DNA of 53,406 bases, taken from the NCBI GenBank assembly GCA_019638975.1, contig JAHBST010000005.1:1-53406 (forward strand). Reading direction: 5' to 3'. Positions 36,140-44,220 of the stretch are shown in pieces. The notes below the pieces were generated by a model. It did not search any database. It was not told the origin of the DNA and saw only the letters and a list, made by a program, of their open reading frames with translations. Within the stretch, counting starts at the first letter, position 1. Every line of letters starts with the position of its first letter. The position numbers were made by a program, and so were the translations under genes. Source of the DNA: Cryobacterium sp. (GTDB lineage: Bacteria > Actinomycetota > Actinomycetes > Actinomycetales > Microbacteriaceae).

Positions 36140-36891
36140 GAGGACTGCGCTCCTCGAACGTGCCGCGAAGCAGACCGCCTCGTGCGCGAGCGGACGAGGA
36201 CTCCGAGCCCGAGCACGCCGATGCCGAACAGCATCGTCCCGAGAGCATCCGACCCCGTATAGGCGAGTCCCGTGGGCTGGGTCACTGGAGGGGGTACCTG
36301 GTCACCGATGACCGTGAGCCCCACCCCCAGCGTGGCGGTGAGCCCCATGAGAGAGTTGTCCGCTCTCGCTTCGGCGGTATCCGGGAGCGACATCGTCACG
36401 AGCAGGAACTTGCCGACGCTATGCCACATCGGCCCGACCGTGAACGATGGCGCGAGAGGACCGGAAATCCCGCTCGGGCCCAGCGTCGGCGAATCGGCGG
36501 GCCGCGACGTCAGAACGGTGACCGCCGACGCGCACGAGGGTGCGGTCGGAAAGTTCTGCCATTCGACGTCGCACGCTTTCACTTGCAGCCACAACCCGTC
36601 CGGCCGGGCCGCCAGTTCACCATCCCGCTGGAACTGGATCGTGAGGGGCGAGTAGGTGTCGTCGAGATCCGCTTTGATCTGCCACTGCACCGGTGCACCC
36701 GGACTGAGCGCGAGAAGCGAGCTCGGGTCCGGATCTGAAAGCAAGCGAAGATGTCCGGGGAGCCCGTTTTCGGTCAGGGACACCCACGCGGCTTGAGCGC
36801 TCCCGGATGCCAGGAGCAGGCCGGTTGCGATCGCCGCACTCGCCGCGATCCACGCAGCCCCGCGAAGCACTCTCCGGCGTTTGCTCGTCAT
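36136..36891 (-). CDS. Cell-wall-anchored surface protein with LAxTG sorting signal
   Basis: 251 residues. The signal segment (8-35, ending SAQAA) is followed by AWVSLTENG. A beta-rich ectodomain with two or three cysteines leads to a Pro-rich stalk (VPPPVTQPTG), then LAYTG at 209-213, a hydrophobic segment and the basic tail RSRTRRSASR. This is the layout of a sortase substrate of the LAxTG kind recognised by class E enzymes in high-GC Gram-positives. No sortase gene is in the window. ATG at 36891 overlaps the signal peptidase stop (ATGA) and is preferred to upstream ATGs lying in that gene. Confidence 0.75.
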   Translation of the reverse strand: MTSKRRRVLRGAAWIAASAAIATGLLLASGSAQAAWVSLTENGLPGHLRLLSDPDPSSLLALSPGAPVQWQIKADLDDTYSPLTIQFQRDGELAARPDGLWLQVKACDVEWQNFPTAPSCASAVTVLTSRPADSPTLGPSGISGPLAPSFTVGPMWHSVGKFLLVTMSLPDTAEARADNSLMGLTATLGVGLTVIGDQVPPPVTQPTGLAYTGSDALGTMLFGIGVLGLGVLVRSRTRRSASRHVRGAQSS

Positions 36892-37496
36892 GGTCCCGAC
36901 CCTGTCGGCGCTCGGTGGGCGGAGCGGCGAGTGGGCCAGAACGCCCACACGACGAGTGCGGCAACGCCGATCGTCAGGACTCCCGTGACGGCGGGTCTGC
37001 CGGCGATCGCGAGGATCGTCCCGAGCACGGGAATCGCGGCAACCACTACTTTCGCCTCCGTCACGCGATAGGGGAAGGTATCGTTCGACACGTTGGCATC
37101 GCCGCGCAGGACGAGAATGCGTCCGTCGGCCGCGTCCGAGTCGGGCGAAACCGAAACGACGCGGTGGGTCACGGGCAGCCGTGATCCCAGCCGCTGGACG
37201 GTCACCACGTCGCCAACGTCGATCTCGGATGCGGGCACCTCCCGCACAAGCGCCGCGCTGCCGGTGGGAATCGTCGGCGCCATCGATCCCGTCGCGAAGA
37301 TGATGATCGACACGCCGGCGACGGACGCCACGATGAACCAGAGAATGCTCAAAGCGCCGATGAGGCCGGCAAGCGTCACTACCGCTTCCTTCACGGGGTG
37401 CCGTGCCGCGCCCGGAGCGGGAATGGTGCCCGCTGCGATATCGTGCTCGCTTTTCACGACTCGGAGGGCGACGTCACCCCCAACTCTCGTCATCAT
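36888..37496 (-). CDS. Signal peptidase I of the SipW/ER type
   Basis: 202 residues with two membrane anchors (38-66 and ~150-190). The catalytic serine is Ser71 in ATGSMAPTI. The general base position reads His111 in VTHRVV instead of the lysine of ordinary bacterial enzymes, and RGDAN supplies Asp133. This Ser/His form is that of SipW, archaeal and ER signal peptidases. In bacilli SipW processes the matrix proteins TasA and TapA. Its location among three exported proteins suggests a dedicated processing role. It is 26 bases after the first gene of the operon and overlaps the next. Confidence 0.88.
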   Translation of the reverse strand: MMTRVGGDVALRVVKSEHDIAAGTIPAPGAARHPVKEAVVTLAGLIGALSILWFIVASVAGVSIIIFATGSMAPTIPTGSAALVREVPASEIDVGDVVTVQRLGSRLPVTHRVVSVSPDSDAADGRILVLRGDANVSNDTFPYRVTEAKVVVAAIPVLGTILAIAGRPAVTGVLTIGVAALVVWAFWPTRRSAHRAPTGSGP

Positions 37497-37522
37497 CGCC
37501 TAACTCGCCGAGGCGTCCGATT

Positions 37523-38206
37523 TCAGTCGGACGTCGCCGCGAATTCCCACGCCGGCGCGACAACGTGACCTTGAAGCGAGTCGAAGTCGCCCGGTGTTGC
37601 AGGGACGGGCAGCGTGATCGCGAAACAGTAGTATTGCGTGTTTCCCGACGCAGCCGAGAGAGTCCGCGTCACTGTGCCCGCGGTCGACAGCGGACTATCC
37701 GCGGCGATCACGTCGGTCTTCGATGACATCGCCGCGGCGTCGCACGTGTAAGGGCTGTCGTCGACGACGACGTGAAGTCTGAGCGCGCTCCACAATCCTG
37801 TGCCCGGACCATCGAGCACCGACGGCGCAGTCGCCGTCACCCCCGTTGCGGCGACAGCACCCAGGAGGTCAAGGGACCCTGCGATGGACGCCGCCGTCGT
37901 GCGAAGAGCGACCGGCGCATAGCTCGTGTCCCCCGGCGACAGCGCAAGTGCGCCGATTCCGAACGCGAGCGAATCGCCCGGATTCGATTCGAAGTCGCTA
38001 AAGGTTCCTGGCCCCGGATTGCTCGCATCCTGTTGCACCTCGAACGTCGATGTGCCGACGCCGGGACCACCGGTTCCATCCCCGGCGAAGACCCATTCGC
38101 TGTCGGTCCAACTGGCCAGAGTGAACGAACCGCCAACCCCGACCACCAGGCCTCCGGCGAGAATCGCCATGATCCTGGCCCTTTTTGCCCTCGCTGATCC
38201 ACCCAT
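37523..38206 (-). CDS. SipW-dependent-type (TasA-like) exported protein
   Basis: 227 residues. A short basic start, a hydrophobic helix (13-31) and then ASWTDSEWVFAGDG, the layout of SipW-cognate signal peptides. The mature part is Gly/Ser/Thr-rich with a likely beta-sandwich and a single pair of cysteines (YTCDA, YYCFA) that could bond. It most resembles alternate-signal exported proteins seen next to SipW genes in actinobacteria; similarity to TasA is in signal and context, not clear sequence. ATG at 38206 has AAGGGG eight bases upstream. It heads the operon, after two palindromes. Confidence 0.75.
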   Translation of the reverse strand: MGGSARAKRARIMAILAGGLVVGVGGSFTLASWTDSEWVFAGDGTGGPGVGTSTFEVQQDASNPGPGTFSDFESNPGDSLAFGIGALALSPGDTSYAPVALRTTAASIAGSLDLLGAVAATGVTATAPSVLDGPGTGLWSALRLHVVVDDSPYTCDAAAMSSKTDVIAADSPLSTAGTVTRTLSAASGNTQYYCFAITLPVPATPGDFDSLQGHVVAPAWEFAATSD

Positions 38207-38245
38207 CGCTGTACCCCTTCCCCCGAATTGGCACCATCGTTCCGA

Positions 38246-38259
38246 CGGCAGTATTGCCG
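38246..38259. promoter_or_regulatory. Inverted repeat upstream of surface operon (proximal)
   Basis: CGGCA-GTAT-TGCCG, perfect 5-base arms, 40 bases before the start codon of the operon's first gene. It could be an operator or part of the 5' leader. Confidence 0.4.
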
Positions 38260-38269
38260 GTCCGAAATC

Positions 38270-38284
38270 AAGTACCAGGTACTT
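38270..38284. promoter_or_regulatory. Perfect 15-bp palindrome upstream of surface operon
   Basis: AAGTACC-A-GGTACTT has perfect 7-base arms with a single central base, 64-78 bases ahead of the first gene. This is where a -35 region or an operator would lie. No known regulator consensus is recognised with confidence. Confidence 0.55.
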
Positions 38285-38311
38285 TGCTTAGAAAGGAGCG
38301 TACTGGGACAC

Positions 38312-38333
38312 AAACGGGTTTGTACCCCCGTTT
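38312..38333. terminator. Terminator-like hairpin downstream of ackA
   Basis: AAACGGG (38312-38318) pairs with CCCGTTT (38327-38333) across 8 bases. Read on the minus strand it follows the ackA stop by 29 bases and ends CCCGTTTGTG, a short T-rich flank. It separates ackA from the surface operon. Confidence 0.45.
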
Positions 38334-38362
38334 TCTAGGGTCACGAAAGCGCGCGAGTCCGG

Positions 38363-39529
38363 TCAGCCGGCGAGAACATGCGCTTGCCGGGCAATCTCCA
38401 GCTCTTCGTTGGTGGGGATGACCAGCACGGATACGCTCGCGCCCTCCGCGGAAATTGCTCGCGGACCGCGCAAAGGTGACTCATTCCGGCTCTGATCGAC
38501 GTGGATTCCGAAACCCTCGAGTCCGGCGAGAGCGCGCTCCCGCACCGAAGCATTGTTCTCTCCGACTCCGGCCGTGAACACGATGGCATCCGCTCGTCCC
38601 AATTGCGCAAGGTACGCGCCGACATAGCTCCGGATGCGGTGGACGTAGACATCGACGGCGAGCGCCGCACGCGCATCGCCGCGCCCTGCGGCACTTTGAA
38701 CATCTCGGATGTCGCCGAAGCCGCCGAGACCGAGAAGGCCGCTTCCGTGATTGAGAACCGAGTCGATCTCGTCCCAGGAAAGTCCTGCCTCTCGTTGCAA
38801 GTGCAAAAGCACGCCCGGGTCGATGTCGCCTCCGCGCGTGCCCATCATGAGCCCTTCGAGAGGCGTCATGCCCATCGAGGTTTCGACCGAGCGTCCTCCG
38901 TCGATCGCGCACGCGGACGCGCCGTTGCCGATGTGGAGCACGATCAATTTCAGTTCTTCGAGGGGCCGACCGATTTGCCGCGCTGCTTCGCGCGACACGT
39001 ACTCGAAAGAAATCCCGTGGAAACCGAACCGGCGAATGCCATGTTCCGCCGCGAGCGCCGAGTCGATCGCGTAGGTGCGTGCAACCGGTGCCAGCGTCCG
39101 ATGGAACGCGGTATCGAAAACCGCAACCTGGGGCACACCCGGAAACGACACTTCCGCGGCGTCGATTCCCATGAGGTTCGGCGGATTGTGCAGGGGTGCG
39201 AGCGCGGAGAGTTCCGCTATCTGCCGTTTGACTTCGGCCGTCACGAGCGTCGGCTCGACGAATCGCTCTCCACCGTGGACGACGCGGTGACCGATCGCGG
39301 CGAGCGGTTCCCCCAGATCGACGCCGTGCCCTTTCAATCGCTCGAGCATGAGGCCGAATGCCGCGGTGTGATCGGGCGCGGACTCGTCGGCGAGAGGCGA
39401 TTGTTCGCCAATGCGCTCGATGAGGCCGGCTGCGAGCGTGCGCTCGTCGGCGACATCGATGAGACGGTATTTGAGCGACGACGATCCCGAGTTGATGACG
39501 AGAACCCGCGTGGACGCGCCGGACATCAT
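38363..39529 (-). CDS. ackA: Acetate kinase
   Basis: 388 residues; interconverts acetyl phosphate and acetate with ADP/ATP. The ASKHA motifs are clear: NSGSSSLKY (13-21), GHRVVHGGERF (80-90), catalytic Asp139 in FDTAFH, FGFHGIS (168-174) and GTRGGDIDPG. The start is the ATGATG at 39529/39526 that overlaps the pta stop. The frame is open far upstream, but that is arginine-rich shadow sequence of pta. It is the second gene of pta-ackA. Confidence 0.97.
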   Translation of the reverse strand: MMSGASTRVLVINSGSSSLKYRLIDVADERTLAAGLIERIGEQSPLADESAPDHTAAFGLMLERLKGHGVDLGEPLAAIGHRVVHGGERFVEPTLVTAEVKRQIAELSALAPLHNPPNLMGIDAAEVSFPGVPQVAVFDTAFHRTLAPVARTYAIDSALAAEHGIRRFGFHGISFEYVSREAARQIGRPLEELKLIVLHIGNGASACAIDGGRSVETSMGMTPLEGLMMGTRGGDIDPGVLLHLQREAGLSWDEIDSVLNHGSGLLGLGGFGDIRDVQSAAGRGDARAALAVDVYVHRIRSYVGAYLAQLGRADAIVFTAGVGENNASVRERALAGLEGFGIHVDQSRNESPLRGPRAISAEGASVSVLVIPTNEELEIARQAHVLAG

Positions 39530-41616
39530 GGGCGCGCGGCCTGCGCCTGGATTGCGGTGATCGCGATCGTGTTCACGATGTCCTGCACGGTAGCGCCACG
39601 AGAGAGATCGTTCACAGGTAGTCTCAGCCCCTGCAGAATCGGCCCGATCGCAACCGCATTTGCACTGCGCTGAACTGCCTTGTATGTGTTGTTGCCGGTG
39701 TTGAGGTCCGGGAAGATGAAAACTGTGGCGCGCCCCGCGACCTCCGATTCGGGCAATTTCGCTTTGGCGACCGCGGCATCCGCTGCGGCATCGTATTGGA
39801 TCGGACCGTCGACCGGAGTATGCGGCAGTCGCTGCCGGACGAGTGCCGTCGCTTCGCGAACCTTGTCGACGTCGGCACCCGTGCCCGACTCGCCGGTCGA
39901 GTAGGACAGCATCGCGATGCGCGGCTCGATGCCGAACTGCAGAGACGTTTCGGATGCCGAGACGGCGATGTCGGCCAATTGCTGAGCGGTCGGGTCCGGA
40001 ATGACCGCGCAATCGCCGTATACGAGCACGCGATCTGCGAGCGCCATGAGAAATACGCTCGACACAACGGATACGCCGTCCCTTGTCTTGATGATTTCGA
40101 ACGCGGGACGGACAGTGTGCGCCGTCGTGTGCGCCGCCCCGGAAACCATCCCGTCGGCGAGCCCCAATTGCACCATGAGCGTTCCGAAATAGGACGGGTC
40201 GGTGACGGTGTCTCGAGCCCGATCCAGAGTGACACCTTTGTGGGCTCGAAGTCGATGATATTCCTCCGAGAATTTGAGCCGGAGAACATCGTCAAACGAG
40301 CTCAGCACGTGGGCCGCCTGGATATCGAGGCCAAGACCGATCGCTCGGGAGCGAACCTCGATCTCCTCGCCGAGGATCGTCAATTCGGCAATGCCGCGAG
40401 TCAGCACGGTCGCGGCCGCGCGCAGAATCCGGTCGTCGTCTCCCTCGGGGAGCACGATGTGTCGGCGGATCGCGCGAGCGCGCTCGACGAGGCCGAATTC
40501 GAACATGAGCGGAGTGACGACAGGAGTCCGCTCGACATCGAGCAGTCCGAGCAATTCGCCCGAGTCGACGTTCTGCTCGAACATCGCTCGCGCCGTATCG
40601 AGCTTGCGCTGAGAATCGGCGGCAAGCCGCGGTCGGATCTGCGTTATGCGAACCGCCGTGTCGTAGCTGCCGAGTTCCGTGCGGATGATCGGGAGGGTCG
40701 ATCGGATGCCTTCCATGAGCCGATCGATGGGCTCAGGAAGCTCGAATCCGCCGTTCAAAACAATGCCCGCGAGCGACGGGAAGGTTCCGGATTCGTTCGC
40801 CATGAGGACAGCGAGCAATACCTCGGTGCGATCTGCGGGCACGATGACGATTGAGCCTTCGATGAGACGTGGGAGAACATTGTTCATTCCCATTGCGGCG
40901 ACAACCACTCCGAGCGCTTCGCGATTCAAGAGTTCGGGATCGCCCTTGAGCAGCGTCCCGCCCGTCGCGTCCATGATGGATCGGATCGTGGGGGCGACGA
41001 GCACGGGGTTCTCCGGGATCGTCCACACGGGAACACCGGGAACCACCGCGCGAATGCTCTCCCGGATCTCGTCCTCATGATCGGGGTCGGCACGATTGGC
41101 AATGACGGCGAGCAGCGTCGCGTGCTCGTGGAGCAATTCGGCGGAGGACACCTCGGCAAGCTGACGGAGCGCATCCGGAGTGCGGGCTTCCAGACGCTCC
41201 CCGACTCGTCCGCCGAGCACGAGGACGACCGGCGCGCCGAGGTTTGCGGCAACTCGTGCGTTGAATCCGAGTTCCGTGGGGCTGCCGACATCCGTGTAAT
41301 CGGACCCGACAATGACGACGGCATCGCACAACGCCTCGACGGCTTTGAATCGCTGGACGATGGTCGCGAGCGCGGCCTCGGGGTTGTTGTGGACATCCTC
41401 GTATCCCACACCGACGCACAACTCGTAGTCGAGCTCGACTCCGTCGTTTTCGAGCATCAGCTCGAGTACGTAATCCCGTTCGCTACTCGACCGCGCAATC
41501 GGTCGGAAGACTCCCACCTTTTCAATGGATCGGGTCAGCGTGTCGAGCACACCGAGAGCCACCGTCGACTTGCCCGTGTTTCCTTCGGCCGAGGTGATGT
41601 AAATGGAGCGAGCCAC
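39526..41616 (-). CDS. pta: Phosphate acetyltransferase with N-terminal BioD-like domain
   Basis: 696 residues; converts acetyl-CoA to acetyl phosphate. The N-terminal third is a dethiobiotin-synthetase-like P-loop domain (TSAEGNTGKST, 8-18), followed by a DRTGG-like middle part. The phosphotransacetylase domain starts near residue 368 and contains HIVLPEGDD, MVSGAAHTTAHTVRPAF and FPDLNTGNNTYKAVQR. This long form occurs in E. coli and actinobacteria. The start is GTG at 41616, only 20 bases from the 3' end of the SRP RNA gene read in the same direction, so pta may lack its own promoter. Confidence 0.96.
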   Translation of the reverse strand: MARSIYITSAEGNTGKSTVALGVLDTLTRSIEKVGVFRPIARSSSERDYVLELMLENDGVELDYELCVGVGYEDVHNNPEAALATIVQRFKAVEALCDAVVIVGSDYTDVGSPTELGFNARVAANLGAPVVLVLGGRVGERLEARTPDALRQLAEVSSAELLHEHATLLAVIANRADPDHEDEIRESIRAVVPGVPVWTIPENPVLVAPTIRSIMDATGGTLLKGDPELLNREALGVVVAAMGMNNVLPRLIEGSIVIVPADRTEVLLAVLMANESGTFPSLAGIVLNGGFELPEPIDRLMEGIRSTLPIIRTELGSYDTAVRITQIRPRLAADSQRKLDTARAMFEQNVDSGELLGLLDVERTPVVTPLMFEFGLVERARAIRRHIVLPEGDDDRILRAAATVLTRGIAELTILGEEIEVRSRAIGLGLDIQAAHVLSSFDDVLRLKFSEEYHRLRAHKGVTLDRARDTVTDPSYFGTLMVQLGLADGMVSGAAHTTAHTVRPAFEIIKTRDGVSVVSSVFLMALADRVLVYGDCAVIPDPTAQQLADIAVSASETSLQFGIEPRIAMLSYSTGESGTGADVDKVREATALVRQRLPHTPVDGPIQYDAAADAAVAKAKLPESEVAGRATVFIFPDLNTGNNTYKAVQRSANAVAIGPILQGLRLPVNDLSRGATVQDIVNTIAITAIQAQAARP

Positions 41617-41636
41617 TCGTCCAGCTTAAAGGGAGC

Positions 41637-41724
41637 GGCCCCCCGCGCACCCGCCAGAGCCCGGTTACCCTTGCTACGTTTCCGTCCTGGGGGAGTTGGC
41701 CTGGATGGCGCCACACGGGGAGCC
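41637..41724 (-). ncRNA. ffs: Signal recognition particle RNA (small bacterial, 4.5S type)
   Basis: On the minus strand the ends GGCTCCCCG and CGGGGGGCC pair over nine positions (one U-G). The apical part reads CCCCCAGGACGGAAACGTAGC followed by AAGGG, giving the 5' CAGG and 3' AGCA sides of the symmetric loop that binds Ffh, capped by a GNRA-type tetraloop. GGGTAACCGGG on the 3' side is also familiar from actinobacterial SRP RNAs. The length of about 88 bases is near the family norm. Exact ends are uncertain by a few bases. It fills the gap between the TDT transporter and pta. Confidence 0.85.
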
Positions 41725-41734
41725 GGAAGAAAGT

Positions 41735-42796
41735 CTACCGGGCGGCCGCTATCTTTTCTGTAGTCGTCTGCTCTTGGTCGCGGTTGCGAAGCGCAGATCG
41801 AATCATGAGAATCGCCACCGCAATCCAGGCCAAACCGGCAATCCACGTGCAAATGACTCCCATATCGTGCACGACGGGCAGGCCCAGGAGTTGGCCGAGA
41901 TGGATGCTCGCGACCGAAAACATGCCAAGCGGGAAGACCATGCTCCACAATTCCGATTCGTAATTGACGGGGTACCGTTTCACGGCGTGCCGCCACAGCC
42001 CGAAAATCACCAAAAGGGGCGTCCACCACACGCCGAACGCCCACAGCATGAAGGTGAAGCCGGAAACGAAATCGTGGGTCGCTTGCATGATGGGCAGATC
42101 TGTCAGGAGGCTCAGGATCGACCAGCCCGCGTACACCGTGATCGCGGTTGCGCCCATGTAAACCCAATACGTCGGCCGGATGCCGAAAGCGTCCTGGGTC
42201 GTCGTCAAAAGCCGAAGAGTGATGATCACGGTCAGCACGATGTACAGGATGACGCCGATGCTCCACATCCCCACGGCGATAAGCCCGAGGAGATTCCACT
42301 CGAGTCCGTGATCGATGATGCCCGTCACAACGGAAATCGACTGGGTTGCGACCACCCAAATGAACCAGCTTCCATTCGCCTTGAGCGCGGGAGGTCCTTC
42401 TTGAGGACCAAGCATCAGTCCGGCGGCTATTCCGTAGGTAAGCAGAAGCCAGAACGGCGCGCTCAAACACAAGAGCACGACCGTCACAAGGGGCGCAAAT
42501 GAAAAGAACAGCGCTCCGACGACATTGAGTGCGGCGACGATGGTTGCGTAACCGAAGGCAATGGCGGGATTCCGCGCGTCCGCGTAAACCAGCTTCCAAT
42601 GGCGAAGGATTCGCCACACGAGCGCGGCAAGGAGTGCGACGAGACCAGCGACGGCAACAACCAGCAGTGTCATCGTGACTGCGGGCTGGTCAACCAGTGA
42701 AAACGCCGCAGCGACTATGCCGGTCGCCATGACGAACGCGAATGCGCCAGGGGGAAGCTTTCGGACGGCCGCGCCGATTCGCTGGCCCGCTTTCAT
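41735..42796 (-). CDS. TDT-family transporter (TehA/Mae1/SLAC1-like)
   Basis: 353 residues with about ten hydrophobic segments and almost no loops. LPPGAFAFVMATGIVAAAFS at the start is the family signature; later segments include FTFMLWAFGVWWTP and VFPLGMFSVASIHLG. Members move C4-dicarboxylates such as malate, sulfite, tellurite or anions. The neighbouring acetate and pyruvate genes hint at an organic-acid role, but that is only context. A clean ATG at 42796. The 107-base gap upstream to the E2 gene shows no clear terminator. Confidence 0.85.
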   Translation of the reverse strand: MKAGQRIGAAVRKLPPGAFAFVMATGIVAAAFSLVDQPAVTMTLLVVAVAGLVALLAALVWRILRHWKLVYADARNPAIAFGYATIVAALNVVGALFFSFAPLVTVVLLCLSAPFWLLLTYGIAAGLMLGPQEGPPALKANGSWFIWVVATQSISVVTGIIDHGLEWNLLGLIAVGMWSIGVILYIVLTVIITLRLLTTTQDAFGIRPTYWVYMGATAITVYAGWSILSLLTDLPIMQATHDFVSGFTFMLWAFGVWWTPLLVIFGLWRHAVKRYPVNYESELWSMVFPLGMFSVASIHLGQLLGLPVVHDMGVICTWIAGLAWIAVAILMIRSALRNRDQEQTTTEKIAAAR

Positions 42797-42903
42797 GCGG
42801 GATCACACATTCTGCGGGCACCCAGGCACTCCGTGACCATAAATTCAGGTTACGCCGATGAGGGTGCGGCGCCCGCGAGCGATGGCAGTGAAAAATGACC
42901 GGG

Positions 42904-44220
42904 CTACACGATGAGGCGCAAGGGATGTTCGAGCGCGGCGACGAGGTCGCGCAGGAATCCGGCCGCTACGGCCCCATCCATCACCCGGTGATCCACGGTG
43001 AGCGTGATCTTGAGCTTCGGAACCTCCACGAGATGCCCGTCGCGGAGCATGGGGACGGGGACCGCAGCTCCCACCGCAAGAATCGCCGCTTCGGGCGGGT
43101 TGATGACCGCCGTGAACTGGTCGATCCCGAACATTCCGAGATTCGAGATGCTGAAAGTTCCGCCGCTCATCTCGTCAGGGCTGAGTTTTCCGTCCCGCGC
43201 CTTGCCCGCAAGCGCGACAGTCTCGCGCGCAATCGACCCGAGATCCTTGGTGTCGGCGTCGTGGACGACGGGGACGAGCAGTCCGGCATCCGTCGCCACC
43301 GCTATGCCGATGTTCACGCGAGCGTGGCGAATCAGGCTGTCGTCGTTCCATGACGAATTCGCTTCCGGATGCCGTCGCAGCGTCACGGCCGCAGCACGCA
43401 CGAACAGATCGTTGACACTCACTTTGGTGCCGTGAGACTCCAAACTCTCGTTGAGTTCGGTGCGGAAATCCAGCAACTTCTCTACCGCGACGACGCTCGT
43501 GAGGAAGAAATGCGGAACCGCCTGACTCTCGGTGAGCCGCTTCGCCGCGACTTTGCGGATGCGATTGACCGGCACCACTTCGTCGTCCCTGACCGTCTCG
43601 CCGGCATCCCGACGTGCGGGAGCGCCGGCCGGTGGGCTGGAGGCGATCGCGGCCTCCACGTCGGCGCGAATCACTCGGCCCTGCGGACCTGAGCCGATGA
43701 TGGTCGCGGGGTCGAGTCCGTGATCCTTCGCGATTTTGCGAGCGAGCGGTGACATGCGCGCTCTGGAGCTGTGCGCAGAGCCCATTTCTTCACTCTGCTG
43801 CGACGACGGCGCAGACGATCGTCCCGGTCGTCGGGTTGCTTCTTCGTCCAGAGGTTCGGGATCTCTGTCCCCGTCAGGTGTCGATTGTTGCGCGGCAGCG
43901 TCCTCCTTCGCACCAGGCTTCTCCCCTGCAGTGGCACGCGGAGCCTTGGCACGCGGAGCCTTGGCCGGCGCCTCGTTCGCACCGCTTCCGTCTCCGATCA
44001 CGGCAACCGGAGTGCCAATCGGCACGACCGTTCCCGCTTCCACGAGCTGCTTCTCGAGAATCCCGCTGTCAAAAGCCTCGAGGTCCATGGTCGCCTTGTC
44101 CGTCTCGATCTCGGCGAGGACGTCACCCTTCTCGACCGCGTCCCCGACGTTCTTGAGCCATTTGGAAAGCTCGCCCTCCTCCATCGTGTCCGACAAGCGA
44201 GGCATAACCACGTCAACCAC
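42904..44220 (-). CDS. pdhC: Dihydrolipoamide acyltransferase (E2) of a pyruvate-type dehydrogenase
   Basis: About 438 residues. There is a single lipoyl domain with the modified lysine in ETDKATM (near residue 42), a long Ala/Pro/Glu-rich linker, a peripheral-subunit-binding domain (MSPLARKIAKDHGLD), and a catalytic domain ending in DHRVMDGA (His411, Asp415). It transfers the acyl group to CoA. The start is probably GTG at 44220, five bases after GGGGGG and overlapping the pdhB stop; GTG 44211 and ATG 44205 are alternatives. It is the third gene of an E1alpha-E1beta-E2 operon; no E3 gene follows. Confidence 0.9.
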   Translation of the reverse strand: MVDVVMPRLSDTMEEGELSKWLKNVGDAVEKGDVLAEIETDKATMDLEAFDSGILEKQLVEAGTVVPIGTPVAVIGDGSGANEAPAKAPRAKAPRATAGEKPGAKEDAAAQQSTPDGDRDPEPLDEEATRRPGRSSAPSSQQSEEMGSAHSSRARMSPLARKIAKDHGLDPATIIGSGPQGRVIRADVEAAIASSPPAGAPARRDAGETVRDDEVVPVNRIRKVAAKRLTESQAVPHFFLTSVVAVEKLLDFRTELNESLESHGTKVSVNDLFVRAAAVTLRRHPEANSSWNDDSLIRHARVNIGIAVATDAGLLVPVVHDADTKDLGSIARETVALAGKARDGKLSPDEMSGGTFSISNLGMFGIDQFTAVINPPEAAILAVGAAVPVPMLRDGHLVEVPKLKITLTVDHRVMDGAVAAGFLRDLVAALEHPLRLIV

